64,000 bases of DNA from CAZWLY01 sp964634465 (GCA_964634465.1 CAZWLY010000008.1:154655-218654), one strand, 5' to 3'. Counted from the first letter of the stretch, positions 45,091-53,943 are shown. Program-made: numbers and translations. The notes: generated from the letters alone by a model not told the origin.

Positions 45091-45642
45091 ATGAAACGCT
45101 TCATCAAACCGGCCATATACATCGTCGTGGGCATCGTGCTCGCCTTTCCCCTGTTCTCGATGAGCTACTACACCATGGTCCGGACTTCGACGCCCGAGTT
45201 TTGCGCCTCGTGCCACGAAATCGAGTACGCCTACAACACCTGGCGGACCTCGACCCATGTCAACAACGAGGTCGGGTTGGTGGCCGACTGCATGGACTGC
45301 CACCTGCCCGCTCCCCACGACACCTTCGACTTCTTCTACACCAAGACGGCCCACGGCATAAAGGACATCGTCATTCACTTCACCACCGGCCGCTACGACC
45401 AGGAGAAGAACCGGCGAACGGCCTGGGCGACGATCAAGAACGATCAGTGCATGAAATGCCATCGCAATCTTCTCTACATCCCCAACAAGCGGGGGGCGAT
45501 GCTGGCCCACCGGACGGTGCTCTACCCCAGGCCGGGATATGAAAAGCGGTGTCTGGATTGCCACCGGAACCTGGTTCACAATCCTTCACCCCTTTATCGC
45601 TACAAGCAATACCAGGCGGAATACCGCGGTCTGGGGTTGTAG
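45091..45642 (+). CDS. NapC/NrfH-family tetraheme cytochrome c (HaoC-like)
   Basis: A 183-residue membrane-anchored cytochrome with one N-terminal helix (about residues 8-28) and four heme sites: CASCH (35-39), CMDCH (about 68-72), CMKCH and CLDCH. Family members oxidise menaquinol and pass electrons to periplasmic reductases. The first site lacks the CxxCHxM methionine seen in NrfH. It is followed 71 bp later by an octaheme HAO-family gene, the arrangement known as haoC-haoA in Campylobacterota, so its job is probably to feed that enzyme. AT-free start with GGGGGAGG upstream. Confidence 0.92.
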   Translation: MKRFIKPAIYIVVGIVLAFPLFSMSYYTMVRTSTPEFCASCHEIEYAYNTWRTSTHVNNEVGLVADCMDCHLPAPHDTFDFFYTKTAHGIKDIVIHFTTGRYDQEKNRRTAWATIKNDQCMKCHRNLLYIPNKRGAMLAHRTVLYPRPGYEKRCLDCHRNLVHNPSPLYRYKQYQAEYRGLGL

Positions 45643-45713
45643 TTTTTGGAAAGCAGAGTGGCTCGATGGAGTACGGTAAACAATCTTGTGAGGCAGCCAG
45701 GAGGACTCGAGTG

Positions 45714-47108
45714 ATGAAAAGAAACTATTTGTCGGGCGCGCTCATCGCCGCGGCGGCGCTGCTCCTGTGTTCTGTCGGGCCGGCGGCGGCCGGGACGGCG
45801 CCCAACCAGCCGACGGTGAAGGCCTTCCGCATCGAGCGGAGCATGCCTGAGGCGGCCGTGGCCTGCCTGGAGTGCCACAAAAAAGAAAATCCCGGCCTCT
45901 TCTCCGACTGGGCCCACAGCCGCCACGCCAGCGCCAACATCACCTGTTACGACTGCCACAAGGCCGAGGAGACCGATCCTGACGTCTCCCTTTCTCACTT
46001 CAAGCAGTACGAGCGTGCGGAGACGAAGTACGGGACGGCGGAGTATCGGGTGCCCATTTCGGCGGTGGTGACGCCGAAGGACTGCTCGCGGTGTCATCCC
46101 GACGAGGCCAAGCAGTACTCCCGGAGCAAGCACGCCAACACCCTGGAGATCATCTGGAAGATCGACCCCTGGCTGAACAAGGGCATGAACAGCGACTTCG
46201 AGCGGATTTCGGGCTGCTTCACCTGCCACGGCACGATCTTGAAGCTGAAGGATGGCCGGCTGACGCCCGAGACCTGGCCGAACGTGGGGGTGGGCCGGTT
46301 GAACCTAGACGGGTCCAAGGGCTCGTGCAGTTCGTGTCACACCCGGCACCGTTTTGCCGTGGCCGAGGCTCGCAAGACCGAGGCCTGCGGCCAGTGCCAT
46401 CTCGGCCCCGACCATCCTCAGATCGAGATTTACAAGGAGAGCAAGCACGGCTCGATCTACGACTCCTTCGGCCACGACTGGAAGTTCGACTCTGCGCCCG
46501 GGACTTGGACGCCGGGGGTTGACTATCGGACTCCGACCTGCGCCGCCTGCCACATGTCTGGAGCGGGGACGACGCGGACCAGCCACGACGTGACCGAGCG
46601 TCTCAGTTGGGAGATTCAGGCGCCGTTGACGGTGCGGCCGTCGTCGTTCAAGCCGTTCCCGGCCAAGACCGACTGGCAGGTGGAGCGCAAGAAGATGCAG
46701 GCGGTGTGTCTGCAGTGCCACGGCGAGCAGTGGGTGGAGGACCACTACGTCAAGCTGGACAAGGTGGTGTCGGAGTACAACGAGGTCTACTTCAAGCCGG
46801 CCAAGAAGATGCTTGAGGAGCTTTACGCCAAGAAGCTGTTGGACAAGAGCAAGTTTTTCGACGAGCGTCTGGAGATCGAGTACTACGAGCTGTGGCACCA
46901 CGAGGGGCGGCGGGCCAGGATGGGCGCGGCGATGATGGCCCCGGACTACGCCTGGTGGCACGGCTTCTATGAGTGCAAGAAGCGCTACGCCAACTTCATG
47001 GAGGAGGCCCGCCACCTGATCGAGACCGGCAAGCCGGCCTACGTGGCCAAGGACTTCCCCAACGCCACCGGAAACACCAAAAGACCCGAACAGATCTTCG
47101 GCAAATAA
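45714..47108 (+). CDS. Octaheme HAO-family cytochrome c (HaoA-like)
   Basis: 464 residues. Signal peptide (1 to about 26, ending AAA-G). Eight heme sites in order: CLECH (51-55), CYDCH, CSRCH, CFTCH, CSSCH, CGQCH, CAACH and CLQCH, then a helical C-terminus with PDYAWWHGFYECKKRY. This is the hydroxylamine-oxidoreductase family. With a NapC-type partner such proteins probably act in reverse, reducing nitrite or hydroxylamine, as for epsilon-Hao. Residues 86-464 are identical to those of the fusion gene at 48893. The ATG was chosen for its AGGAGG 9 nt upstream; a GTG one codon earlier is possible. Confidence 0.92.
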   Translation: MKRNYLSGALIAAAALLLCSVGPAAAGTAPNQPTVKAFRIERSMPEAAVACLECHKKENPGLFSDWAHSRHASANITCYDCHKAEETDPDVSLSHFKQYERAETKYGTAEYRVPISAVVTPKDCSRCHPDEAKQYSRSKHANTLEIIWKIDPWLNKGMNSDFERISGCFTCHGTILKLKDGRLTPETWPNVGVGRLNLDGSKGSCSSCHTRHRFAVAEARKTEACGQCHLGPDHPQIEIYKESKHGSIYDSFGHDWKFDSAPGTWTPGVDYRTPTCAACHMSGAGTTRTSHDVTERLSWEIQAPLTVRPSSFKPFPAKTDWQVERKKMQAVCLQCHGEQWVEDHYVKLDKVVSEYNEVYFKPAKKMLEELYAKKLLDKSKFFDERLEIEYYELWHHEGRRARMGAAMMAPDYAWWHGFYECKKRYANFMEEARHLIETGKPAYVAKDFPNATGNTKRPEQIFGK

Positions 47109-47122
47109 TAACACCAAGGCCG
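45969..47122 (+). repeat. 1154-bp direct repeat, copy 1
   Basis: Matches 49934-51087 (offset 3965) base for base wherever I compared. It begins just after the second HAO heme site and ends 14 bp past the stop codon. The sequence on both sides differs. Confidence 0.9.
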
Positions 47123-47158
47123 GGAGGAAGCCCTGACGAACAAGGTTTCCTCCCGGCC
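47118..47158 (+). terminator. Hairpin after the first HAO gene
   Basis: GGCCGGGAGGAA (47118-47129) pairs exactly with TTCCTCCCGGCC (47147-47158), a 12-bp stem with a 17-nt loop, 10 bp after the stop. No T-run. Confidence 0.55.
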
Positions 47159-47266
47159 GTGTGGCGGCAACTTCAATGGGGGTTGTGGCCTGAGCCAGAC
47201 CCCCCCAAAGTTTTGGGGCGGGCTTCCGGCTCGCGGCCGTGATCGACCCTCGATCGCCTTTCTATT

Positions 47267-48610
47267 CTATTCTTTGGCCAAAATTGCCTCGGCGGCGATG
47301 ATCCCCGAGGCCGAGGCCTGCAACAGCCCGCGGGTGACGCCGGCCCCGTCGCCGATGACGTACAGGCCGGGGACGGCCGTCTCCAGATCGGCCGAGATTT
47401 CTATTCTCTGGGAGTAGAACTTGACCTCCACCCCGTAGAGCAGGGTGTGGCGGTCGGCCAGGCCGGGGGCGATCTGGTCCATGGCCTCGATCATCTCGAT
47501 GATGTCCCGGAGAATCCGGTAGGGGAGCACGTAGGAGAGATCCCCCGGCGTGGCGTGGCTCAAGGTCGGCCTGGTCAGACAGCGCTCCAGCCGCTCGTTG
47601 GTCGAGCGACGGCCGGCGATCAAATCGCCCCAGCGCTGGACGATGACTCCGCCGCCGAGGAGGTTGGCCAGCTTGGCGATGGAGCGGCCGTAGGCGATCG
47701 GATCGTCGAAGGGCTCGGTGAAAGTGGCCGAAACCAGCAGGGCGAAGTTGGTGTTGTCGGTCTTCTTCTTGGCGTATGAGTGGCCGTTGACCGTGATCAG
47801 GTCGCTGGTCTTCTCCATGACCACTTCGCCGTAGGGGTTCATACAAAACGTTCTGACCTTGTCGTCGAAGGTGGCGGTGTAATAGACGAGCTTGGACTCG
47901 TAAAAGACGTCGGTCAGATCGGTCAAGATCGCCGCCGGCGCCTCCAGCCTGACGCCGATGTCCACCGGGTTGGGTCTTTTTTCCAGGCCCAGCCGCTCGG
48001 CCTGATTGCGCATCCAGTTGTTGCCCACCCGACCCGGCGCGCAGACGACCCTCGCCGCCGTGACCGTCCGGCCGTCGCTGAGCCTGACCCCGGTCAGGGC
48101 CCCGTCTTCGACCAGAATCTCCTCGGCTCTGGTCTCGGTCAGGATGTCGCACCTGGAAGCGAGGTGGGCCTGGATGTCGGCCAGAAGCCGGCGGCAGGTC
48201 TCGGTGCCGATGTGACGGACCGGACAGGGGACGAAGAGCATGCCGGCCAGCCTGGCCTTGAGCTTCATCGCCTCGATTTCGTCCGGTCCGCCGGTGAATA
48301 GTTCGTCCGGCGCGCCGAATTCGAGCCAGATCCTGTCGGCCTGGGCCAAGGCTTTGTCCAGTCGGGCCGGCGAGACCAACTCGCTCAGAAAGCCGCCCAC
48401 CTCCGACGACAGGGTCAATTTGCCGTCGGAAAAGGCCCCGGCTCCGCCCCAACCGGTCAGGATGTCCGGCCGGCGGGAGCGCCGTCGCTTTTCGATGGAT
48501 CGCCCCTGCTCCACCATCAGAATCGGCCCCAGGCCGGCTTGGGACAGAGTCAGGGCGGCGAAGATGCCGGCCGGGCCGGCGCCGACGATGATCGCGGCGT
48601 AGTCATCCAC
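47267..48610 (-). CDS. FAD-dependent dehydrogenase (COG2509-like)
   Basis: 447 residues. FAD-binding IIVGAGPAGIFAALTLSQAG (about residues 6-25), a middle GWGGAGAFSDGKLTLS, and the C-terminal GLYVIGDGAGVTRGLLQASASG that closes the FAD site. Related proteins are uncharacterised NAD(P)/FAD dehydrogenases common in anaerobes. GTG start with GGAGAGG 5 nt upstream. It lies on the opposite strand between the two HAO loci; a functional link is not evident. Confidence 0.82.
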   Translation of the reverse strand: MDDYAAIIVGAGPAGIFAALTLSQAGLGPILMVEQGRSIEKRRRSRRPDILTGWGGAGAFSDGKLTLSSEVGGFLSELVSPARLDKALAQADRIWLEFGAPDELFTGGPDEIEAMKLKARLAGMLFVPCPVRHIGTETCRRLLADIQAHLASRCDILTETRAEEILVEDGALTGVRLSDGRTVTAARVVCAPGRVGNNWMRNQAERLGLEKRPNPVDIGVRLEAPAAILTDLTDVFYESKLVYYTATFDDKVRTFCMNPYGEVVMEKTSDLITVNGHSYAKKKTDNTNFALLVSATFTEPFDDPIAYGRSIAKLANLLGGGVIVQRWGDLIAGRRSTNERLERCLTRPTLSHATPGDLSYVLPYRILRDIIEMIEAMDQIAPGLADRHTLLYGVEVKFYSQRIEISADLETAVPGLYVIGDGAGVTRGLLQASASGIIAAEAILAKE

Positions 48611-48846
48611 GTGAGCCTCTCCAAATGGGTTTTCTTTCGGCGGCCGAGCGCCGCACTTCTCCCTTCCCCCAAAATCCGCGCTTGCGTTCCATTGGCCGGC
48701 CAAGCCGCCCCACCGCGAGTCGGACTCTGCGGGATGTCGATTAAATCCGTTTTTCCTTTTTTAAAGAGTAGTTCGCCGTGAAAGGCAAAGTCAAGCCGCG
48801 CCTTCGGCCTGGCGCGACTCACCATTGGACCCGGCGGATAATTTGG

Positions 48847-48876
48847 TTGATAACCGGTTATCAGCTCTGCTATTTT
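48847..48876 (+). promoter_or_regulatory. Promoter with 16-bp palindrome for the HAO fusion gene
   Basis: TTGATA (48847-48852), 18-bp spacer, TATTTT (48871-48876). TGATAACCGGTTATCA (48848-48863) is a perfect palindrome on the -35, 30 bp before the ATG: a likely operator. It does not fit FNR spacing. Confidence 0.55.
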
Positions 48877-48892
48877 TAGACCACGGGTCAAA

Positions 48893-51073
48893 ATGACGGT
48901 TCATCGAAAAATATTGTTCGCCGGCCTCATCGCCCTCTTGTTGACCTTGCTCGCCTGCAAAGGGTCCTGGGCCACGCCCGACTTCTCGGGCCAGACGGGG
49001 CTCTCCTGCGCTTACTGTCACGAGGATCCGAAAGGCGGCGGTACACTGACCATCGAGGGCGACGCCTTCCGGGCTGCCGGCTACACCACCCCTTATGACA
49101 AGTCGCCGCCCCTCCTGCCTCGGTTGGGGCGCTGGGCCCTCGGCTTCATCCACATCCTGGCGGCGTTCATGTGGATCGGGGCCATCTTCTACGTCCACCT
49201 GTTCATGGGCCCCCGCTCGCTGACCAGCGGCCTGCCGGCCGGCGAAGTCATGCTCGGCCGGATCTCCATTCTGGTCGTGGCCGCCTCGGGCGTAGCGTTG
49301 ACACTGATGCGCCTCGGTTCGCCACAAGAGCTCTATACGACCACCTTCGGCATTGTCCTGACCATCAAGGTGGGACTGTTCTTGCTCATGGTCGGCATCG
49401 CCGCCGTAACCACCACCTGGATCGACCGGGCTCTCAGAAAATCCAGCGACGACGCCGACGGCCTGCCCGACGGTCAGGACGGCGGCCCGGCCCACCTGAT
49501 CGTAGACGGCGTGCTCTATGACGTCTCACCGAGCAAGATGTGGAAGAACGGCGTCCACATGGGCCGCCACAGGGCCGGCGGCGACCTGACCGAGGCCCTG
49601 GCCGGCGCACCTCACGGTCCCGAGGTGCTCACCCGGGTGACCAAGCTCGGCCCGGCCCCCGATCCGAGCCGACGCGGCGAGCCGCCGGCCATGCGTCTCT
49701 TCATCGTCTTGGCCCGCCTGGCGCTCGTCTTCGCCGCCCTGATTCTCCTCTGCGTCGCCTACTGGAGATGGGGGCCGCCCTTGGCCTTGGCCGCGGACGT
49801 GCGCTGGCTGGCCCAAAGGTCGGTGGCCTGTCTGGAGTGTCACCGCAAAGAGACGCCGGGCATGTACTGGGATTGGGCCAGAAGCGGCCACGCCAAGGTC
49901 CGGGTGAGCTGCCTCTACTGTCATCAGGCGGGCGAGACCGATCCTGACGTCTCCCTTTCTCACTTCAAGCAGTACGAGCGTGCGGAGACGAAGTACGGGA
50001 CGGCGGAGTATCGGGTGCCCATTTCGGCGGTGGTGACGCCGAAGGACTGCTCGCGGTGTCATCCCGACGAGGCCAAGCAGTACTCCCGGAGCAAGCACGC
50101 CAACACCCTGGAGATCATCTGGAAGATCGACCCCTGGCTGAACAAGGGCATGAACAGCGACTTCGAGCGGATTTCGGGCTGCTTCACCTGCCACGGCACG
50201 ATCTTGAAGCTGAAGGATGGCCGGCTGACGCCCGAGACCTGGCCGAACGTGGGGGTGGGCCGGTTGAACCTAGACGGGTCCAAGGGCTCGTGCAGTTCGT
50301 GTCACACCCGGCACCGTTTTGCCGTGGCCGAGGCTCGCAAGACCGAGGCCTGCGGCCAGTGCCATCTCGGCCCCGACCATCCTCAGATCGAGATTTACAA
50401 GGAGAGCAAGCACGGCTCGATCTACGACTCCTTCGGCCACGACTGGAAGTTCGACTCTGCGCCCGGGACTTGGACGCCGGGGGTTGACTATCGGACTCCG
50501 ACCTGCGCCGCCTGCCACATGTCTGGAGCGGGGACGACGCGGACCAGCCACGACGTGACCGAGCGTCTCAGTTGGGAGATTCAGGCGCCGTTGACGGTGC
50601 GGCCGTCGTCGTTCAAGCCGTTCCCGGCCAAGACCGACTGGCAGGTGGAGCGCAAGAAGATGCAGGCGGTGTGTCTGCAGTGCCACGGCGAGCAGTGGGT
50701 GGAGGACCACTACGTCAAGCTGGACAAGGTGGTGTCGGAGTACAACGAGGTCTACTTCAAGCCGGCCAAGAAGATGCTTGAGGAGCTTTACGCCAAGAAG
50801 CTGTTGGACAAGAGCAAGTTTTTCGACGAGCGTCTGGAGATCGAGTACTACGAGCTGTGGCACCACGAGGGGCGGCGGGCCAGGATGGGCGCGGCGATGA
50901 TGGCCCCGGACTACGCCTGGTGGCACGGCTTCTATGAGTGCAAGAAGCGCTACGCCAACTTCATGGAGGAGGCCCGCCACCTGATCGAGACCGGCAAGCC
51001 GGCCTACGTGGCCAAGGACTTCCCCAACGCCACCGGAAACACCAAAAGACCCGAACAGATCTTCGGCAAATAA
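48893..51073 (+). CDS. Membrane cytochrome fusion: c-heme, CopD-like TM region, cytochrome b5-like domain, octaheme HAO domain
   Basis: 726 residues. A signal or first helix (1-27) is followed by heme site CAYCH (39-43), three membrane segments (about 81-103, 121-140, 153-176) of CopD-like type, and a cytochrome b5/steroid-binding-like domain (about 200-252; LIVDGVLYDVSPSKMW, GVHMGRH, APHGPEVL). A membrane segment (about 268-290) leads to an HAO domain with eight heme sites (CLECH 313-317, CLYCH 340-344, then the same six as its neighbour). Positive residues after the third segment and before the last suggest that the b5 domain is cytoplasmic and the HAO domain periplasmic. Residues 348-726 equal the C-terminus of the first HAO. 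I know of no described protein with this layout. Confidence 0.88.
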   Translation: MTVHRKILFAGLIALLLTLLACKGSWATPDFSGQTGLSCAYCHEDPKGGGTLTIEGDAFRAAGYTTPYDKSPPLLPRLGRWALGFIHILAAFMWIGAIFYVHLFMGPRSLTSGLPAGEVMLGRISILVVAASGVALTLMRLGSPQELYTTTFGIVLTIKVGLFLLMVGIAAVTTTWIDRALRKSSDDADGLPDGQDGGPAHLIVDGVLYDVSPSKMWKNGVHMGRHRAGGDLTEALAGAPHGPEVLTRVTKLGPAPDPSRRGEPPAMRLFIVLARLALVFAALILLCVAYWRWGPPLALAADVRWLAQRSVACLECHRKETPGMYWDWARSGHAKVRVSCLYCHQAGETDPDVSLSHFKQYERAETKYGTAEYRVPISAVVTPKDCSRCHPDEAKQYSRSKHANTLEIIWKIDPWLNKGMNSDFERISGCFTCHGTILKLKDGRLTPETWPNVGVGRLNLDGSKGSCSSCHTRHRFAVAEARKTEACGQCHLGPDHPQIEIYKESKHGSIYDSFGHDWKFDSAPGTWTPGVDYRTPTCAACHMSGAGTTRTSHDVTERLSWEIQAPLTVRPSSFKPFPAKTDWQVERKKMQAVCLQCHGEQWVEDHYVKLDKVVSEYNEVYFKPAKKMLEELYAKKLLDKSKFFDERLEIEYYELWHHEGRRARMGAAMMAPDYAWWHGFYECKKRYANFMEEARHLIETGKPAYVAKDFPNATGNTKRPEQIFGK

Positions 51074-51087
51074 TAACACCAAGGCCG
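49934..51087 (+). repeat. 1154-bp direct repeat, copy 2
   Basis: Second copy of 45969-47122 in the same orientation, forming the 3' half of the fusion gene plus 14 bp of 3' flank. Confidence 0.9.
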
Positions 51088-51110
51088 AGGGCCGGCCCGG
51101 CCGGCCCTCG
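51086..51110. terminator. Hairpin between convergent genes
   Basis: CGAGGGCCGG (51086-51095) pairs exactly with CCGGCCCTCG (51101-51110), loop of 5. Without a T-run on either side, it may protect or end mRNAs from both directions. Confidence 0.5.
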
Positions 51111-51134
51111 AGGGTGGAGGGAGATGGGATGGGG

Positions 51135-51392
51135 TCAAACCGCCGCCCTTATGGCGGCGAAACCGGCGGCGTCTTCCTCGGCCTCGTTCCACCCGGCCTT
51201 CACCCGGGCGATGGCCCGGTCGATGAGCTCGATGAGCGACGGGTCCAGGCCGTCCCGGCGGCAGGCGTCCTTCAGAGCGCGACCCAGATCGTCGAAGAAC
51301 CTGTCGTCGATCTTTACCGAGGCCGCCTTCAGCATCTTGGCGTGGCGCTGGATGGTGGCCTCGATGATCATTCCCGCCGTTTCCTGGGTCAC
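51135..51392 (-). CDS. Small hypothetical helical protein
   Basis: 85 residues from the GTG at 51392, which has GAGGAGAGGAG just upstream; an ATG at 51434 lacks such a site. The protein is helical and charged (ATIQRHAKMLKAASVKIDD, ALKDACRRDGLDPSLIELID, ARVKAGWNEAEEDAAG). No family recognised. It stands alone between convergent and tandem neighbours. Confidence 0.6.
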   Translation of the reverse strand: MTQETAGMIIEATIQRHAKMLKAASVKIDDRFFDDLGRALKDACRRDGLDPSLIELIDRAIARVKAGWNEAEEDAAGFAAIRAAV

Positions 51393-51574
51393 AACTCCTC
51401 TCCTCAGAGTCCGCTCTTGCCCACATTCATGCATCGATCATGCCAGGCCGGTGAAGATGGTTGGAAATAAAAAGGTAGGCGTTTCAATAAGTTAAAAGGC
51501 CAACTCTTTGCAGAGTCGACCATCAGGCGGCGGACTGACCCGCCGGCGCCCCTGGACGGCAGTTATTGCCGGCC

Positions 51575-53416
51575 TTAGACGTCGTTTCCGGCCTGCCCCC
51601 GGTACATGCCCTCGATCAGATCGGCGAAGGCCTCGTTGATGTTCTTGCGCTTGACCTTCATCGTCGGGGTCACCTCGCCGTCCTCCTCCAAGAGCTTCTT
51701 GGGCAGGATGGCGAAGCGCTTGATGGTCTCCACCCGGGCCAGGGTCTTGTTGACCTTCTTGATCTCCTGCCGGATGAGCTCGATGACCTCCTTGGCCTCG
51801 GTCAGCGAGGCGTAGGTGGTGTACTGGACCTTGTTGTCCTGGGCGAACTTGACCACATTGTCCTCGTCGATGATGATCAGCGAGGTCAAGAACTTGCGCC
51901 GGTCGCCGATGACCACCGCGTCGTTGATGTAGGGGCTGAACTTGAGTTGGTTCTCGATGTTCTGGGGGGCGATGTTCTTGCCGCCGGAGGTGATGATCAG
52001 GTCCTTTTTGCGATCGGTGATCTTCAAAAAGCCCCGCTCGTCCAACTCCCCCACGTCGCCGGAGTGGAGCCAGCCGTCGACCAGGGTCTCGGCCGTCGCC
52101 TCGGGGTTCTTGAAGTAGCCCTGGAAGACGTTGCCGCCTCGAACCAGGATTTCACCGTCCTCGGCGATCTTGACCTCCACCCCGGGAATCGGCGGGCCGG
52201 TGTTCTCCGGGTCGATCAGATCGCCCCGGTGGCAGGTGGTCGGGCCGCAGCCCTCGGTCTGGCCGTAGAGCTGGCGCAGCGGCAGGCCGATGGCGTGGTA
52301 GAACCTGAGCACGTCGGGCGAGATGGGCGCGGCGGCCGAGACGGGCATCTTGAGCCGTTCGAAGCCCAGTCGCTCCCTGAGCTTGCGAAGAACCGCCCAG
52401 TCGGCCAGCTTGAAGAGCGCCTTGAGGTGGAAGGGCACCTTCCGGTCGAGGTCCAGCCGGGCCTCGGCGTAGGCCTTGCCGATCTTGTAGGCCGCGCCGA
52501 AGGCCAGCCTTTTGAACCAGGTGGCGTCCTTCATTTTGATGAACACGGCCGAGTGGTACTTCTCCCAGATGCGCGGCACCGAGAGCATGAAGGTCGGCGA
52601 GACCTCGGTCATGTTCTGGGTGATGGTGTCGGTGTTCTCCACGAAGTTGACCCGGTAACCGGCGTTGATCGGCAGGTAGATGGACAGCATCCGCTCGGCG
52701 ATGTGGCTGAGCGGCAGAAAGGAGATCACCTCGTCTTTGTCGGTCAGGTCGAAGGGGACCAGGGCCGAGTGGGTGGTCCAGACCACGTTGGCATGGGACA
52801 GCATCGCTCCCTTGGGCGGGCCGGTGGTGCCCGAGGTGTAGATCAACAGCGCCGTCTGATCGGGATCGAGGGCGTCGAGGCGCTCGTCGAAGGCGGTCGG
52901 GTTTTCCCGATCGAATTTTTCGCCCAGCTCGATGAACTCGTCCCAGGACATGACCATCGGGTCGGAGAAATGGCGCAGCCCCTCCATGTCGATGACGACG
53001 ATCTTTTGAAGATGGGGCAGGTTATCGCGAACCTTGAGCGCCTTGTCCAACTGCTCCTCGTTCTCGACGATGTAGATGTGGCTCTCGGAGTGGCTCAGGA
53101 TGTACTCACACTCCTCGGCCGAGTTGGTGGTGTAGATGCCGACGGTGATGCCGCCCACCGACTGGCAGCCCAGGTCGGTGTAAAGCCACTCCGGGATGTT
53201 CTCGCCGATGATCGAGACGCATTGGCCGGGCTCAAGCCCCAAGGCCAGGAGGCCGCAGCCGACCAGTCGGGCCATCCGGCTGTAGTCTCGCCAGGTGATG
53301 TCGTGCCACAGGCCGAACTTCTTCTGGCGAAGGGCGACCGCATCGGGATTGGCCTTGGCCCGGGTAAAGAACATGTGGGGGATGGTGTCTTGGCGCTGGG
53401 CGGTAGTCTGGGTCAC
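51575..53416 (-). CDS. Long-chain acyl-CoA synthetase (AMP-forming)
   Basis: 613 residues of the ANL superfamily. P-loop YTSGTTGPPKGAMLSH (about 192-207), YGQTEGCGPTTC, the hinge region WLHSGDVGELDERGFLKITDRKKDLI (about 464-489) and a C-terminal Lys domain (TPTMKVKRKNI). It activates fatty acids to CoA esters. FadD15/FACS-like in length and sequence. It follows a secreted-protein gene at the end of the envelope cluster, so it may serve lipid remodelling or fatty acid use. Confidence 0.92.
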   Translation of the reverse strand: MTQTTAQRQDTIPHMFFTRAKANPDAVALRQKKFGLWHDITWRDYSRMARLVGCGLLALGLEPGQCVSIIGENIPEWLYTDLGCQSVGGITVGIYTTNSAEECEYILSHSESHIYIVENEEQLDKALKVRDNLPHLQKIVVIDMEGLRHFSDPMVMSWDEFIELGEKFDRENPTAFDERLDALDPDQTALLIYTSGTTGPPKGAMLSHANVVWTTHSALVPFDLTDKDEVISFLPLSHIAERMLSIYLPINAGYRVNFVENTDTITQNMTEVSPTFMLSVPRIWEKYHSAVFIKMKDATWFKRLAFGAAYKIGKAYAEARLDLDRKVPFHLKALFKLADWAVLRKLRERLGFERLKMPVSAAAPISPDVLRFYHAIGLPLRQLYGQTEGCGPTTCHRGDLIDPENTGPPIPGVEVKIAEDGEILVRGGNVFQGYFKNPEATAETLVDGWLHSGDVGELDERGFLKITDRKKDLIITSGGKNIAPQNIENQLKFSPYINDAVVIGDRRKFLTSLIIIDEDNVVKFAQDNKVQYTTYASLTEAKEVIELIRQEIKKVNKTLARVETIKRFAILPKKLLEEDGEVTPTMKVKRKNINEAFADLIEGMYRGQAGNDV

Positions 53417-53436
53417 GTCTCAATCCTCACTGGAGC

Positions 53437-53943
53437 TCATTTCGGCGGCCGGCAGGCGAAGGTAGCCAGCGTCTTTTCCAGAATCGGTCTGAACTCGGTC
53501 CAAGCGGCGGCGGGGTAGACCATGGTCATGACATAGACGACGCCCTTTTTGTGGACGGTGATCCGCTCGACCGTCATCCGCGGGTTCACTTGGGCCGCGC
53601 CGACCACGGCCAGGGCCTTCTCCCCGCACAGCTCGAAGGGGCCGAACTTGGGCTCCTTCAGGCTCTTCTTCAGATTTTCCCTGAACTTGGCCTCCCAGTC
53701 GGCCCACCGGGTGCCCGGGGGCAGACGGCGGGCGGAGACGGTCAGATAGGCCTCCTTGTCGGGCAGATCGGCTCTGATTTTGCTTTCCCGCTGGGTGTGG
53801 ACCATGGACACGCTCCAGCCCGGCGGCGGGACGAACGAGAACAGGCCGGCCGGGTCGATCAGTCGCCGGGAGGCCAGGGCCGGCAGAGCCACGGCCAAGG
53901 TCAACCAGATCACCGCTGCGATCCTTAACCCGTTTGACGGCAT
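53437..53943 (-). CDS. Secreted protein with PsbP/DUF1795-like pattern
   Basis: 168 residues with a signal peptide (to about residue 25, ending ALA-S). The body starts DPAGLFSFVPPPGWSV, which resembles PsbP-like/DUF1795 domains, and includes WADWEAKFRENLKKSLKEPKF and a C-terminal FRPILEKTLATFACRPPK. Function unknown; probably periplasmic. Confidence 0.65.
   Translation of the reverse strand: MPSNGLRIAAVIWLTLAVALPALASRRLIDPAGLFSFVPPPGWSVSMVHTQRESKIRADLPDKEAYLTVSARRLPPGTRWADWEAKFRENLKKSLKEPKFGPFELCGEKALAVVGAAQVNPRMTVERITVHKKGVVYVMTMVYPAAAWTEFRPILEKTLATFACRPPK

Noticed and set aside
48848..48863. FNR/CRP-type site
   Set aside because: TTGAT and ATCA(G) are 8 bp apart instead of 4, so it does not fit FNR; left as an unassigned palindrome.
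51566..53518. 650-codon plus-strand open frame
   Set aside because: Antisense shadow of the acyl-CoA synthetase gene.
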